Below are positions 1 to 8,281 of a stretch of DNA of 64,000 bases, one piece after another. Under the pieces are notes generated by a model that was not told the origin of the DNA, searched no databases, and saw nothing but the letters and a program-made list of their open reading frames with translations. The position numbers and the translations under genes are program-made. Where the stretch lies: positions 248,001 to 312,000 of the forward strand of contig OZ242253.1 of NCBI GenBank assembly GCA_965206975.1, in the 5' to 3' direction. The stretch is from JAAXGI01 sp965206975 (GTDB lineage: Bacteria > Gemmatimonadota > Gemmatimonadetes > Longimicrobiales > Gaopeijiaceae). Numbering within the stretch: position 1 is the first letter of the stretch; every line of letters starts with the position of its first letter.

Positions 1-636
1 CATCCCCAGGGCTGCGACCACAATCATCGCCTTCGGCCACAGGCTACACGGTCTGACTCTATTCACCGTCGTCCTCCCCTTGAGCAACCGGTACATCAAA
101 CGATGGGCGTCTTCGGCAGGACCGAATCAGAACTGCCGGTGAGGGGGAGCGGGCATCGGCCCTCGTCGGTCAGCACCAACCCCCTACCCCCCATTTCTCC
201 GGACCCGTCTTCCCTTCGAGTCTCCGGTCCAGTGAAACCGGGGACGCTCGATCCATCATGATCATTCCAGCTCGAAATCGCCATCTCGGACGCTCCCTAG
301 AGACTGCGCCCGGCATTGGGCACGACGTTCTCCGCTCAACGGAACGAAACGATCTCTTCGAGCGGCTTCCTCGCGATATCGGGCACCACCGCCCCCTCTC
401 TCCGGGATAGCCTGCAGCGAGGAGCAGGAACGGGCGCTCGCTCGAGGGCCGCGCGAGGATCTCGTTCGAAAACCCCATGGGACTGGGCGTGGGCGTCAGC
501 GTAGCCGATCCCGCTCGGTGCGGGGCCGCGATCCGCATGCCCGTGGCGATTCCGACCGGTTCGGACACCTAGTGGTTCTTGGCCTTCTCACCCTCGCGGA
601 TCGAATCGCTCCTGGAAAAGATCGCGATCAGAGCCG
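1..636. other. No recognisable gene
   Basis: I see no reading frame with family-like composition, no RBS-start pair I trust and no RNA gene in this stretch. The open frames here have the Arg/Pro/Ser-rich composition of antisense or non-coding high-GC DNA. It probably holds decayed sequence continuing leftward out of the window. Confidence 0.4.
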
Positions 637-789
637 GCGCCCGTAGAGGACCCGACGATCCAGGTGGGAGGCGCCGAGTCCTACGAGGCGCGCTGCCGCC
701 GTTGCCACGACGTGCCGAAGCGAGGCCGGGGCCCAGAGGGAGTTGTTGCTGAGGCGTGGGAGGGAGGGGTGGGAGGGGGTCTAGTCTAG
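637..789 (+). pseudogene. Thymidine kinase C-terminal remnant
   Basis: The frame read from about 637 to the TAG at 787-789 gives an ending resembling the class II thymidine kinase tail: IQVGG, then ESYEARCRRCH followed by VP. In intact family members this is the zinc-site and C-terminal strand. Only about 45 codons are recognisable, with nothing of the P-loop kinase core upstream, so this is a 3' scrap. Identification rests on a short motif; another Cys-rich protein tail is possible. Confidence 0.4.
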
Positions 790-1127
790 CTCCTGGCACT
801 CGTCGGACCGCCCACTCCCGTCGGACTCAAGCCGGCATCGACCGGTGGACGATACGGCTTGACCGTGAGTTCTGCCTCCCGGTGCCGGGTGCGGGCGATC
901 TCGCAGGATGACTGCATCCGCATGAGGGTGTCCATCGTCACTCCGAATGCCTATTCGATCCGCAGCGCCATGATGCCGGGCAGATCCGACCGGCCGTTCA
1001 GAAATGTGGACAGCGCAGGCCGGGACACTCCGAGCACTTTCGCCGCGGCGGCTACAGTCAGACCGTGGGGTTCGATCACCTCGGTCCGGACAAACGCACC
1101 GGGGCGAGGGGGGTTGAACATTCGCAT
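788..1127 (-). pseudogene. HigA-family antitoxin gene with amber codon
   Basis: Reading from the ATG at 1127 (or 1121) gives MFNPPRPGAFVRTEVIEP and a helix-turn-helix (AAAKVLGVSRPALSTFLNG), the start of the HigA/VapI XRE family, DNA-binding antitoxins and autorepressors. At 951-953 the frame meets TAG where the family has Lys or Glu in the IEKAFGV motif. Beyond the TAG the same frame continues with AFGVTMDTLMRMQSS and a typical basic tail, closing near 788. One substitution therefore truncates the protein after the HTH. There is no higB beside it. It lies 38 nt downstream of the PIN toxin gene on the same strand. The truncated product might still bind DNA. Confidence 0.75.
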
Positions 1128-1165
1128 CGTGGGTCTCTGGCGCGATCGCACCGGGGCAGTGTCGG

Positions 1166-1588
1166 TTATCGGTGTTCCAGGAGTTCGAGGAATCTCGCCG
1201 GTTTCAGGATGGGAATTCCGCAAAAAGGGGACATTTCCAGAAGGTCGCGGTCACCAGTGACCAGGCAGGTTGCATCGCCCAGCAACGCCGTCTCGAGGAT
1301 CTTGTCGTCATCCGGATCGCGACATCCCAACTTGGCGCGGGCTATCGAGACCCAACCCGACACGGCCCTGAGCTGCGCGAGGAATACGACTCTGCCCTCC
1401 CACGCGACGTAGGCGTCGAACTGGGGCCGCAAGAGACGGCTTCGAAGCTCGCCGAATGATTCATCGGAGAACAGCAGAACTCCGCTTTCCATCCGCACGG
1501 CGTCAACCACTGTGCGTGGTGGACTGTTTGGTCTCAGTGCCGCGCTGATCAGAACATTGGTATCGAGGACGAGTCGATCAGCCCTCAT
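1166..1588 (-). CDS. PIN-domain toxin (VapC-like ribonuclease)
   Basis: Starting at MRADRLVLDTNVLISA (ATG at 1588) the product is about 140 aa and looks complete for a PIN_3-type (COG1569-like) toxin. The first acidic residue lies in LVLDTNV, the downstream ones in GCRDPDDDKILE and LVTGDRDLLE; these form the Mg2+-binding cluster of PIN nucleases, which cleave RNA. Longer upstream start options lie inside the antitoxin gene and read as low-complexity Pro/Arg sequence, so I reject them. It overlaps the 3' end of the Phd-type antitoxin gene by 11 nt, as in a translationally coupled TA operon. Confidence 0.85.
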   Translation of the reverse strand: MRADRLVLDTNVLISAALRPNSPPRTVVDAVRMESGVLLFSDESFGELRSRLLRPQFDAYVAWEGRVVFLAQLRAVSGWVSIARAKLGCRDPDDDKILETALLGDATCLVTGDRDLLEMSPFCGIPILKPARFLELLEHR

Positions 1589-1835
1589 CGAGAAGCGACT
1601 CGAGGTCCGCGTCGGTGAGGCCCATGGCGGAGGCCTCCTGGCCCAGGGCATCCATCGTGGCTGTGAGTCTCTCCCACGCGGCACCGCGAAGCGCGTCGAA
1701 TTGGCGCATGGACATCATCACGCCAACCGCTCTGCCGTTTCGAGTTACGCGCACAGGCGCGCTTTGGGCGGAGTCGAGCAAGCGTCCGAAGCGGTTCTTG
1801 GCCTCTCTGGCGGTCATCTCTCGCATAAGAGCCAT
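1578..1835 (-). CDS. Phd/YefM-family antitoxin
   Basis: An 85-aa product from the ATG at 1835 (or about 82 aa from the ATG at 1826). MTAREAKNRFGRLLDSAQ is the classic Phd/YefM N-terminal DNA-binding and dimerisation segment, followed by VRVTRNGRAVGVMMS and an acidic C-terminal tail (TDADLESLLDEG) expected to wrap the toxin. It precedes and overlaps the PIN gene. A palindrome containing TATAAT lies immediately upstream, so transcription probably starts almost at the start codon and is repressed by the antitoxin complex. Confidence 0.85.
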   Translation of the reverse strand: MALMREMTAREAKNRFGRLLDSAQSAPVRVTRNGRAVGVMMSMRQFDALRGAAWERLTATMDALGQEASAMGLTDADLESLLDEG

Positions 1836-1838
1836 AGT

Positions 1839-1851
1839 AGCTATTATAGCT
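1839..1851 (-). promoter_or_regulatory. Palindromic operator over the -10 box of phd-PIN
   Basis: The 13 bases form a perfect odd palindrome, AGCTAT-N-ATAGCT. On the minus strand it contains TATAAT, four bases upstream of the ATG at 1835. This is a standard layout for TA autorepression and implies a leaderless or nearly leaderless transcript. Confidence 0.65.
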
Positions 1852-1908
1852 CTACAGGACAACGCTCGGTCCTCGGAGCCCTGCTCCTCACCACGACTGC
1901 CGCCACCG

Positions 1909-2050
1909 CGCAGCAGCGTCCCACTCCGTCCACGACTGCTTCTACCTCGCGCTGGCAATTCACGAGAACTACCCGGTCGTAGCAGCGGACACTCGCTTCT
2001 ACGACAAGGTGCGCAAGCACCCCTGTCTCGCCGGCCGGGTGGTTCATGGC
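1909..2050 (+). pseudogene. VapC (PIN) C-terminal remnant
   Basis: The frame reads SVHDCFYLALAIHE, then VVAADTRFYDKVRKHP and LAGRVVH. This is the end of a VapC toxin: the YDclYLALA helix carrying a catalytic Asp, the VVTAD-rFY segment, and the short final strand. The N-terminal two thirds are missing. The same frame runs open into the HicB-like remnant that follows, so a GTG-initiated product from 2009 would be a chimera. Confidence 0.65.
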
Positions 2051-2090
2051 GCTGCTCGAGGGCATCCCGGGCGGGTCGTCAACAGCGGAT

Positions 2091-2350
2091 CCTATCCTAT
2101 CGCGACATTTGAAGCGACGGACGTAACGGGCATCCGACGCGAGTTCGAGCGGTCCATCGATCTGTATCTCGAGTCCTGCGCCGAGGACGGCGTCGAGCCA
2201 CGCCGGCCGTTCTCGGGCAAATTGAATGTCCGGCTGGGGCCCGATCTGCACCAGCGCATCGCGATGTCGGCTGCAGAAGAGGGTGTGAGCCTGAATTCCT
2301 GGATCGTCCGGACCCTTGACGGCAAGCTCAACGAACCCCAGGTAACCTGA
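2091..2350 (+). pseudogene. HicB-type antitoxin C-terminal part
   Basis: The translation IATFEATDVTGIRREFERS, then IDLYLESCAEDGVEP, PFSGKLNVRLGPDLHQRI and EEGVSLNSWIVRTL matches the second half of HicB antitoxins: the end of the partial RNase H-like fold followed by a ribbon-helix-helix DNA-binding segment. The N-terminal HicB half and any hicA are absent; the upstream sequence is a VapC tail instead. The RHH segment itself is intact, so a DNA-binding fragment could be made from the GTG at 2009. Confidence 0.65.
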
Positions 2351-2667
2351 GCTAAGCACGTGGAATAGTTGCACGGCGAGCTCGGCCCTTGTCTCATCCA
2401 AACCCGGCGACCGGATTCCTTCAGCGCTTTCCGGACCGCCTTGAGGTCCGTATCCCCGAACAGGCTACCCTGCGGCCCGCTGCCCCGGAAGCCTCAGCGC
2501 CCAGAAGTGGTTTCACAACCGCAAGGAGGTCCTGACGGCGCAACGAGGTCGCGAAACGCGTCTCATCTTCCGGCTCTAGTCTCTGGTTCCGCGAGAGGCA
2601 GAGGAGAAGAGACGACATGGCCCGTCCGCGGCCAGTGACGAAGTGTTGAAGCCTCACGCCGCTACCC

Positions 2668-3525
2668 ATGATCTACCTACTCGCTCTCGGTTCGGCGGCG
2701 CTCTACGGCACGGCCGATTTCCTTGGCGGCCTCGGGTCTCGGCGAACGAGCGCCCTTGCGGTCGTCACGACGTCGCAGGGTGTCGGATTGTTGGTGGTGG
2801 CCCTCATGCTGCCGCTGTTGCCCGAGGCCGCGCCCTCGACGAGGGATCTGGTTTGGGGCGGCGTGGCCGGGCTGGCCGGTGGTATCGGCGTGGCGCTGCT
2901 GTATCGGGCGCTCGCGGTGGGGAGGATGGCGGTCGTTGCTCCGACGACGGCGGTGTGTGCCGTGGTGATCCCCGTCGTGACCGGCGCATTTCTTGGCGAA
3001 CGGCTCGCGCCGCTGACGATACTCGGTATCGTGCTGGCGATCGGGGCCATCGTGCTCGTCAGCCAGGAGGATGCGGCTGCATCCGCGGCTCCGCACCCGG
3101 GGAGGCTGCCGCCCGGCGTCGGGATCGCCCTCGCGTCGGGGGTGGCGATCGGCCTGTTCTTTCTTGCCCTCGCCGAAACGGACGCCCGTGCGGGGATGTG
3201 GCCACTGCTCGCGGCTCGTGCCGTCTCGGTGCCCTTCTTTGGTATGGTTGCCGTGCTTGGCGCGCGGCCGTTACGAATGGCGGCTCCCGTCGCCACGATC
3301 GCCGTGGCGGCGGGAGCGATCGACATGGGTGCCAACGCCCTGTACTTGCTGGCCACCCGCTACGGGTCACTCAGCGTTGCCGTAACCCTGTCATCGCTCT
3401 ACCCGGCGAGTACCGTGATCCTCGCGCGACTGGCGCTTGGTGAGCATCTGAGTCGCTGGCAGACCGCCGGCGTGATCTGTGCGCTTGTCGCCGTCGCGCT
3501 CATCGTCGGCGGTTCCGGCTGGTAG
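2668..3525 (+). CDS. EamA/DMT-family permease
   Basis: A 285-aa inner-membrane protein with about ten hydrophobic helices arranged as two EamA repeats: the first through GERLAPLTILGIVLAIGAIVLV, the second ending in LGEHLSRWQTAGVICALVAVALIV. The G-E-x-L motif closing each repeat is diagnostic of the drug/metabolite transporter superfamily. The length is normal. The substrate cannot be read from sequence; family members export amino acids, nucleosides or other small metabolites. It is isolated between TA debris and an unassigned cassette, with no operon partner. Confidence 0.85.
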   Translation: MIYLLALGSAALYGTADFLGGLGSRRTSALAVVTTSQGVGLLVVALMLPLLPEAAPSTRDLVWGGVAGLAGGIGVALLYRALAVGRMAVVAPTTAVCAVVIPVVTGAFLGERLAPLTILGIVLAIGAIVLVSQEDAAASAAPHPGRLPPGVGIALASGVAIGLFFLALAETDARAGMWPLLAARAVSVPFFGMVAVLGARPLRMAAPVATIAVAAGAIDMGANALYLLATRYGSLSVAVTLSSLYPASTVILARLALGEHLSRWQTAGVICALVAVALIVGGSGW

Positions 3526-3813
3526 GACCCTAAGAAGGCCCTTCCGTGGGCACACGCGCCGTTCGGACTACCGCCAGCGGGATCGGTCCCGTCGAACTAG
3601 AGGCATCGGGCTGGCTAGGAATCGGGACCTGGGTTCCCGCTGCCAGGCTCGGGCTGAGTTGGGCGCCGGCTCACCACCGGTTAAGCGCTTCAGGCTACGA
3701 TCGGGTTGGGGCGGATCGCTTGGTGCGCGGCGCCCGCTAGACCGCCCCCTATTGGCGGACGGTTCAAACGGGGTCTTGTTTACCGAGTCCAACTCTGTGA
3801 GGCTGAGAACTTC

Positions 3814-3834
3814 CGCTCCGCTGTAGGCGGAGCG
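3814..3834. repeat. Perfect 8-bp inverted repeat upstream of TerB-like gene
   Basis: CGCTCCGC (3814-3821) and GCGGAGCG (3827-3834) are separated by five bases and form a strong GC stem about 90 bp before the ATG at 3922. No U-run follows, so it is more likely an operator or leader hairpin than a terminator. Between the DMT gene (end 3525) and 3922 I see nothing else. Confidence 0.45.
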
Positions 3835-3921
3835 TGGGATCGCAACGTTCTCATGTTGACTGTCGCTGGAAGAGCGGCCGTTGCGTGCCTCGACACCCAC
3901 GATCGCCAATCGGGGAGATCA

Positions 3922-5039
3922 ATGACCTCATCGGAAGGAATCAGGAACCCTGTGATCCGTTCGGCTCGGGCCGGGTGGAACGCCGTCACCACGGCAGCCG
4001 GGGAACTCCCCGGTGTCGGCCGCGAGGCTTCCGGCCGGGACGGAACCGGGAAGAACCCGCCGCCGTCGGAGTACATCATCGTCGAAGACCTGCCGGACGC
4101 ACTCAAGGAGTGCTACTTGAGCGTGCTCGTCTGGCTCGTGCACTTCGACGACGGCCAGATCGACGAACGGGAGCTGTGCGAAATGCAGGTGCTGATGACG
4201 CAGCTGCGATGCAACGCCGACGTGCGTCGGGCCGTTCGATCGCACCTCGAGGACCCGCAGAGCCTAGAGGCCGAAGCGCAGATCGCACGTATGCTGGAAC
4301 TTGCTCCCTCGGAAGCGGCCGACACCACACTGGTCCTGAGGTGCTCACTTCTCAAGGACGCGATACGGGTGTTGCGCGCCACCTCCGGAGGCTCCGCCCG
4401 CGAGCAGCCCGAAATCCGCCAGCTGGCCGGACTGCTTGAGCTGGACGCGGCGAAGGTCGCGTTCCTCGAGGACACAGGCGTGAAGGAGGAAGCGATCCTC
4501 GCCGGCGACGTGTCGGACTCACAGATCGCGAATGCGGCGAAGTCGATGGCGGCGCAAGCGACAGCGGTCGGCGTTCCGGTTGCCGCCGTCTACCTGAGCG
4601 GCAGTGTGACCGGCCTCAGCGCGGCCGGCATCGCCTCGGGACTCGCGACCCTTGGAGTGGGGGGCATACTGGGTTTGTCCGCCATGGTCACCGGGATCGG
4701 CGTGGCCATCGTTGCCGGCGGGGCCGCGTATCAGGGCCTGCGGTGGGTTCTGGGTGGGGGGTCCGAGCGGCACCGGGTGTCTCGCCGGGAGCTGATGCTG
4801 CAGGAGGTCCTGCGCATCCACCAGGGGGCCATCATCAACCTTGGCGAGGACATGTCGTTCTTTGGCGAACGCATCGTGGACCTGTCCAGGGAGACGGAGA
4901 GAAATCGTGACGCCATCGACACGCTGTTCCGGGAAGTGACCCTGATGTCACGATCGGCCGGCGCGCTCAACCGGCTTGGCGAGCGAGCGGTTTCGAGCGC
5001 GACCTGCAGGAAGAGGCGGCCAGCCACGCGGCACGATGA
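3922..5039 (+). CDS. TerB-like helical protein with Gly-rich membrane segment (frameshifted)
   Basis: The start at ATG 3922 is preceded by GGGGAGA at 3912-3918. Residues about 50-115 form a helical domain with an acidic FDDGQIDERELCEMQVL motif resembling TerB/DUF533-type domains. Residues about 200-280 are a long Gly/Ala-rich hydrophobic stretch (LGVGGILGLSAMVTG, IGVAIVAGGAAY) that could be a membrane hairpin, followed by a charged helical tail. The literal frame runs on to 5310 but becomes Arg/Pro-rich after about 4985. The neighbouring frame instead gives GFERDLQEEAASHAAR and a TGA at 5037-5039 overlapping the next ATG as ATGA. One missing G in GCGGTTT (4987-4993) explains both, so I place the end at 5039. 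No function is assigned; the TerB similarity is by eye. Confidence 0.65.
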
Positions 5040-6496
5040 ACGAGAGCTTGCGGAGGGAAGCCGAGCGGGCAGCTCTCGCTCAGCGGGCCCAGCTGGAGGC
5101 CCTGCACGGCGCCCTGCGAATGCTGGAATGCCCAGTAGTCGCCCTGGAATCGGAGTCCACCCGGCAGTCCGCCGAGCTTTCACGTCTGGACGAGATGGTC
5201 GCGCAGCTCTACGCCGAAGCCGGCCTGGCGCGTCCCGGCGCCCGAGAGCTGGCCGCCGCCGATGTAGAGGACCGGCCAGGGCCTTCGGATCGGGAGACGA
5301 GGCCAGCTAGTCCACGACCGACCGATCCGTCAAGGGACTTCGCGCCGCCGGATGTGGGAGAGGACTGGGCGGCGTATCTCCGCAATGTGGAGCGGTATAT
5401 CGCCCGTCACGGGATCGAGGTGGCGCGAGACCCCCTCGAGCAACTCGTGCCTCCGCAACTGGCGGCCGAAATCCAACGCCGCTTCGACACGGAGTTCGGC
5501 CCCGCACCGTGGGATCGCTGGGACTACGGCGTCGTCGCGCTGGCCGTGCTCGTCGGCGCGGTTACGGACTACCTGCTCGTCGCGACGCCCCGGGGGAGCT
5601 TCAAGGGACAGCCCCAGCGGGGGAGCCCGCTGACAGCATGGATGACGGAACAATCGAAGAAGCTGGCTCCGATGGCCGGCCCTGACGAGGTCGAGCGCAA
5701 CGCGTTTCAACAGTGGGTCGCCGGGCTGACCACCGCTGCGGAAGCCTGGGCAAAGGTGCCCTACGATGTTGTGAGTCCGAAGCTCGGGCTCACGCCGAAC
5801 GTCCACCGCCTCGCCACTCTTGGCCACGATCCTCTGCTCGGCCTCGTGTTCGGGGTACATGACATCATCTCCGGACGCTGCACCTTCATCGATAAGTCGA
5901 GCGCGTGGGGCATCATCGACGGGCCCGGTCATGAAGGCACGTCCAACCTCCTCGAGCCGATTGTCAGAGTGGTCGTCCACGGATTCTCGGACGTCTTCAC
6001 CACGCAGGGCCTCCCACCACCCTTCCTGGCGCCGTTTCAGCTCGTTAGCGCGAAGTCCGGATTCACTCTGAGGGAGGGGGGCGATCCGGTGGCGGTCAGA
6101 GATGTCGTGCGGCACATGTACAGCAACGGATACGACCTCCGGCACTTCGTCACCACGACGATCTCGCCCGCAATCGCCGAGGTCATCCTATGGGCCTACC
6201 ACGGGGCGCGGGCCTGCGCAGCCGGCCCGGAGCCCGAGGAGGCCGGGTTCCCGGACAGACTGAAGCGGGAGCAGATGCTGGCCCTGACCCATGGACTGCT
6301 GGCATCCGCCAACATCCTGAAGACAGCGCTCTACGGCTGGAACCCGCTGGCGATCAACCTCGCCCAATTCGAGACCCTTGCGAGGCGGATGCTGTCCCTG
6401 GTGAAGCTCGCCTCCGAACGAGACCAGCTGGTTCGGCAAGGGCTGGACGACGGGTGGAAAGCTCTGCTGGCCGACGCACGGGGGGGACGCGCCTGA
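5036..6496 (+). CDS. Unassigned membrane-anchored partner protein
   Basis: A 486-aa product from the ATG at 5036, which overlaps the preceding stop as ATGA. Residues about 1-65 are a charged coiled coil (ESLRREAERAALAQ onward). A Pro-rich linker follows, then a helical segment and one clear transmembrane helix (VVALAVLVGAVTDYLLVA). The C-terminal 300 residues are soluble-looking, with conserved-type motifs LGLVFGVHDIISG and FIDKSSAWGIIDGPGHEG, and end in helices. I do not recognise a family. Tight coupling to the TerB-like gene suggests the two act together, perhaps at the inner membrane. Codon use looks native. Confidence 0.7.
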   Translation: MNESLRREAERAALAQRAQLEALHGALRMLECPVVALESESTRQSAELSRLDEMVAQLYAEAGLARPGARELAAADVEDRPGPSDRETRPASPRPTDPSRDFAPPDVGEDWAAYLRNVERYIARHGIEVARDPLEQLVPPQLAAEIQRRFDTEFGPAPWDRWDYGVVALAVLVGAVTDYLLVATPRGSFKGQPQRGSPLTAWMTEQSKKLAPMAGPDEVERNAFQQWVAGLTTAAEAWAKVPYDVVSPKLGLTPNVHRLATLGHDPLLGLVFGVHDIISGRCTFIDKSSAWGIIDGPGHEGTSNLLEPIVRVVVHGFSDVFTTQGLPPPFLAPFQLVSAKSGFTLREGGDPVAVRDVVRHMYSNGYDLRHFVTTTISPAIAEVILWAYHGARACAAGPEPEEAGFPDRLKREQMLALTHGLLASANILKTALYGWNPLAINLAQFETLARRMLSLVKLASERDQLVRQGLDDGWKALLADARGGRA

Positions 6497-6536
6497 CATC
6501 TGAGACCGGAGCGAGGAAACCGCCGGAGGCCCAACG

Positions 6537-6640
6537 TTGGTGCGTTGCCGCATCGCGAACATCTACGGCAACAGCTACCGCATGCGAACTCACCCCGAGC
6601 TCTGGGAAACGCTGCGTCCCGAAGCCGTAGGAATCGCCCC
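6537..6640 (+). pseudogene. IS21 istB C-terminal scrap
   Basis: The frame reads IANIYGNSYRMRTHPELWET, which resembles the last strand and basic tail of IstB helper ATPases (V-x-I-x-GxSYR-x-R-x-H). Nothing of the Walker ATPase core remains. A second scrap of the same type lies at 54335-54400. Confidence 0.5.
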
Positions 6641-6738
6641 ATCCCCCCCAAAGCGCCCACCCCTCCGGTGTGGCGGGTGCCCCGTGCCAGCGGCGTGCGT
6701 GCAGGACTCGAGTTCGGTGGAGGCAGGGTCTGGGGAGA

Positions 6739-7050
6739 CGCCCCACCCCTGAGGAGCTGGTTCCTCAGGGGACCCGGACGCTCCGTGGCTATGCCGGCGC
6801 CTCGGCGGTTGGCGCGGGCTACGCTCGTGAGAGGGTGGAGTTGGCTCGGGAACTCGGGGTTGCGTGGCTGGCAGTGTTCTCCGATCGGGGATGGGCCGGA
6901 GAGAGCTTCGGCCTCGATTTCGACGATGGGCTCCTCTCTATGGGTGCCGGCCTCTCGATTGTGGTTGGTCTAGTGAGGCACGATCTGGCGCGGGCGCGCA
7001 GGGCTCCGGCAGGCAGGCGTGCGGAGCTGCATGTCGATTCGGTACTTTGA
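6739..7050 (+). pseudogene. Omp85/surface-antigen barrel C-terminal remnant
   Basis: The frame ending at 7050 gives TLRGYAGASAVG, then ARVELARELG-like strands (the first residues read RERVELAREL), VAWLAVFSDRGWAG and MGAGLSIVVGLVRHDLAR. This matches the last strands of BamA/Omp85-type barrels: the RGY loop motif, a ValElA strand, the F-x-D-x-GWAG turn, and a final dLarg strand. No POTRA domains or earlier strands are found; upstream is an istB scrap. This is a 3' fragment, probably non-functional. Confidence 0.55.
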
Positions 7051-7092
7051 GCGGCCCGTACGAGACCGCTTTCCTTCCAACGGGAGAAGTAG

Positions 7093-7593
7093 ATGAGCCA
7101 GATGTCCGCCCCCATCGCCGGAAGCCTCAAGCGCTCCGATTTCATCGTACCGATGGTGACCGCTGACCTGACCGACGAGATCGCGAATCGTCGGGCAAGA
7201 GGGACGGAAGGGGCCTCAATTGCCTGGATTCTGGGCCATCTCTGTCACTACAGGTACGAGATCATGAAGCTCCTCGGCGAGGATGCCGAAAGCCCGTTCG
7301 CTGAGCAGTTCGCCGTCGCGGAGGCAACGGACGGAGCCGGCTACCCGACCATCGGAGAGCTGGTCCAGAGCTGGAGAGAGGTATCGGAAAGGCTCCTGCC
7401 CGTTGTGGAGGCCGCCACGGACGAGGCGCTCACGAGATCCCGGGGCGAGGGGAAGCGGCGGGTCCTCGACATGGTCGTGTTCTTCGCGTGGCACGAGGCA
7501 TACCATCTCGGCCAGCTAGGGACCCTGCGGGCGCAATTCGGCCTGACACCCACAGCCACATTGGCGAAGCGGGCCCGGGCAGCTCGCGCCTAG
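7093..7593 (+). CDS. DinB-family putative metalloenzyme
   Basis: A 166-aa four-helix-bundle protein starting at 7093 after GGGAGAAG. The DinB metal triad is visible: a His near residue 49 (ILGHLCHYR) and the HxxxH near residues 133-137 (WHEAYHLGQLGTLRAQFGL). The length is typical. In this superfamily bound Zn or Ni supports thiol-transferase-like chemistry, but the substrate is unknown. It is monocistronic and looks intact, unlike both its neighbours. Confidence 0.85.
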   Translation: MSQMSAPIAGSLKRSDFIVPMVTADLTDEIANRRARGTEGASIAWILGHLCHYRYEIMKLLGEDAESPFAEQFAVAEATDGAGYPTIGELVQSWREVSERLLPVVEAATDEALTRSRGEGKRRVLDMVVFFAWHEAYHLGQLGTLRAQFGLTPTATLAKRARAARA

Positions 7594-7623
7594 CCGCCGC
7601 TCCGTGGCTGTCCAGACTCACGA

Positions 7624-7845
7624 TTCGATCTCCTTCTCGAACTGCCGGGAAGGCGCGGACTCCGGGCCATCGAGATCAGGCGCGGACTTTCCGCCATCCC
7701 AAGCAAGGGATTTCACACCGCCCGCGAAGACCTGAATCCAACGTGCTCCTGCATTGTCGACTCAGGCGAAGAACGCTGTCCCATCACAAAGGACGTTGAT
7801 GTGATCGGCCTCTCGGGGATGGCGGCGCTCCTGCGAGCGGAGTGA
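7624..7845 (+). pseudogene. DUF4143 (AAA ATPase C-terminal) remnant
   Basis: Reading from 7624 to the TGA at 7843-7845 gives FDLLLELPGRRGLRAIEIRR, then GLSAIPSKGFHTAREDLNP and VIGLSGMAALLRAE. It is nearly the same protein end as the gene at 48217-48897, but on the other strand of the window and lacking everything upstream of the nuclease-like core strand. It is a duplicated or second-copy 3' fragment of a DUF4143-type ATP-binding protein. Confidence 0.75.
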
Positions 7846-8216
7846 TCCGGCGATAGAGACGCCTCAGGGCGTAGTCAGAAGGTGCACGATCCGTTCGACC
7901 AGCTCAGGTCGGTTGCGGGCCCGATCGTCGGGGCGAGCGAGCTCATGAAGAGGTGTTCTTCGACTTCGGCCCCGCTCCAGTGGCCGAACATCTGCCCCGC
8001 GATCCCGACACTGGAGAGTCCAGCCCCATGTGCTCGGGCACCGGATGGTTCGCCGCGAGCGAAGCGTGCAGGCATCCTAGAGGGTTACCGCGGGCCTGCC
8101 ACCATGAGGGCGGGAAGCTCCCGGGTCCGGCGACGCGACTCACGGCCAGAATGCTCATAAACCGCAATTGCCTCAATGTCTTGCAGTGGAGCTTCCCGCA
8201 GCATAGTATTCAAAGA
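7846..8216. other. Intergenic stretch without a supported gene
   Basis: Open frames on both strands are short and lack family-like features. The composition becomes AT-richer towards 8200, where the abiE promoter region begins. Confidence 0.4.
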
Positions 8217-8243
8217 GTCAGAAAAGTCGCATAAATTTCTGAC
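8217..8243 (+). promoter_or_regulatory. Inverted repeat operator upstream of abiEi
   Basis: GTCAGAAA (8217-8224) and TTTCTGAC (8236-8243) are perfect 8-bp arms around an AT-rich 11-base centre, about 40 bp before the abiEi start. AbiEi antitoxins are known to bind inverted repeats in their own promoters, so this is the likely autoregulatory site. Confidence 0.6.
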
Positions 8244-8281
8244 CAGTCGGCAACCGCGAAAATTCGGGCAGGCTGTGATAA

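Noticed and set aside
170..568. 132-codon minus-strand frame near the window start
   Set aside because: Arg/Ser/Pro-rich composition, no RBS, no recognisable motif; probably chance.
7875..8075. 66-codon minus-strand frame with GIAGQMFGHWSGAEVEEHLF
   Set aside because: Some protein-like character but no start context and no family; too short to support.
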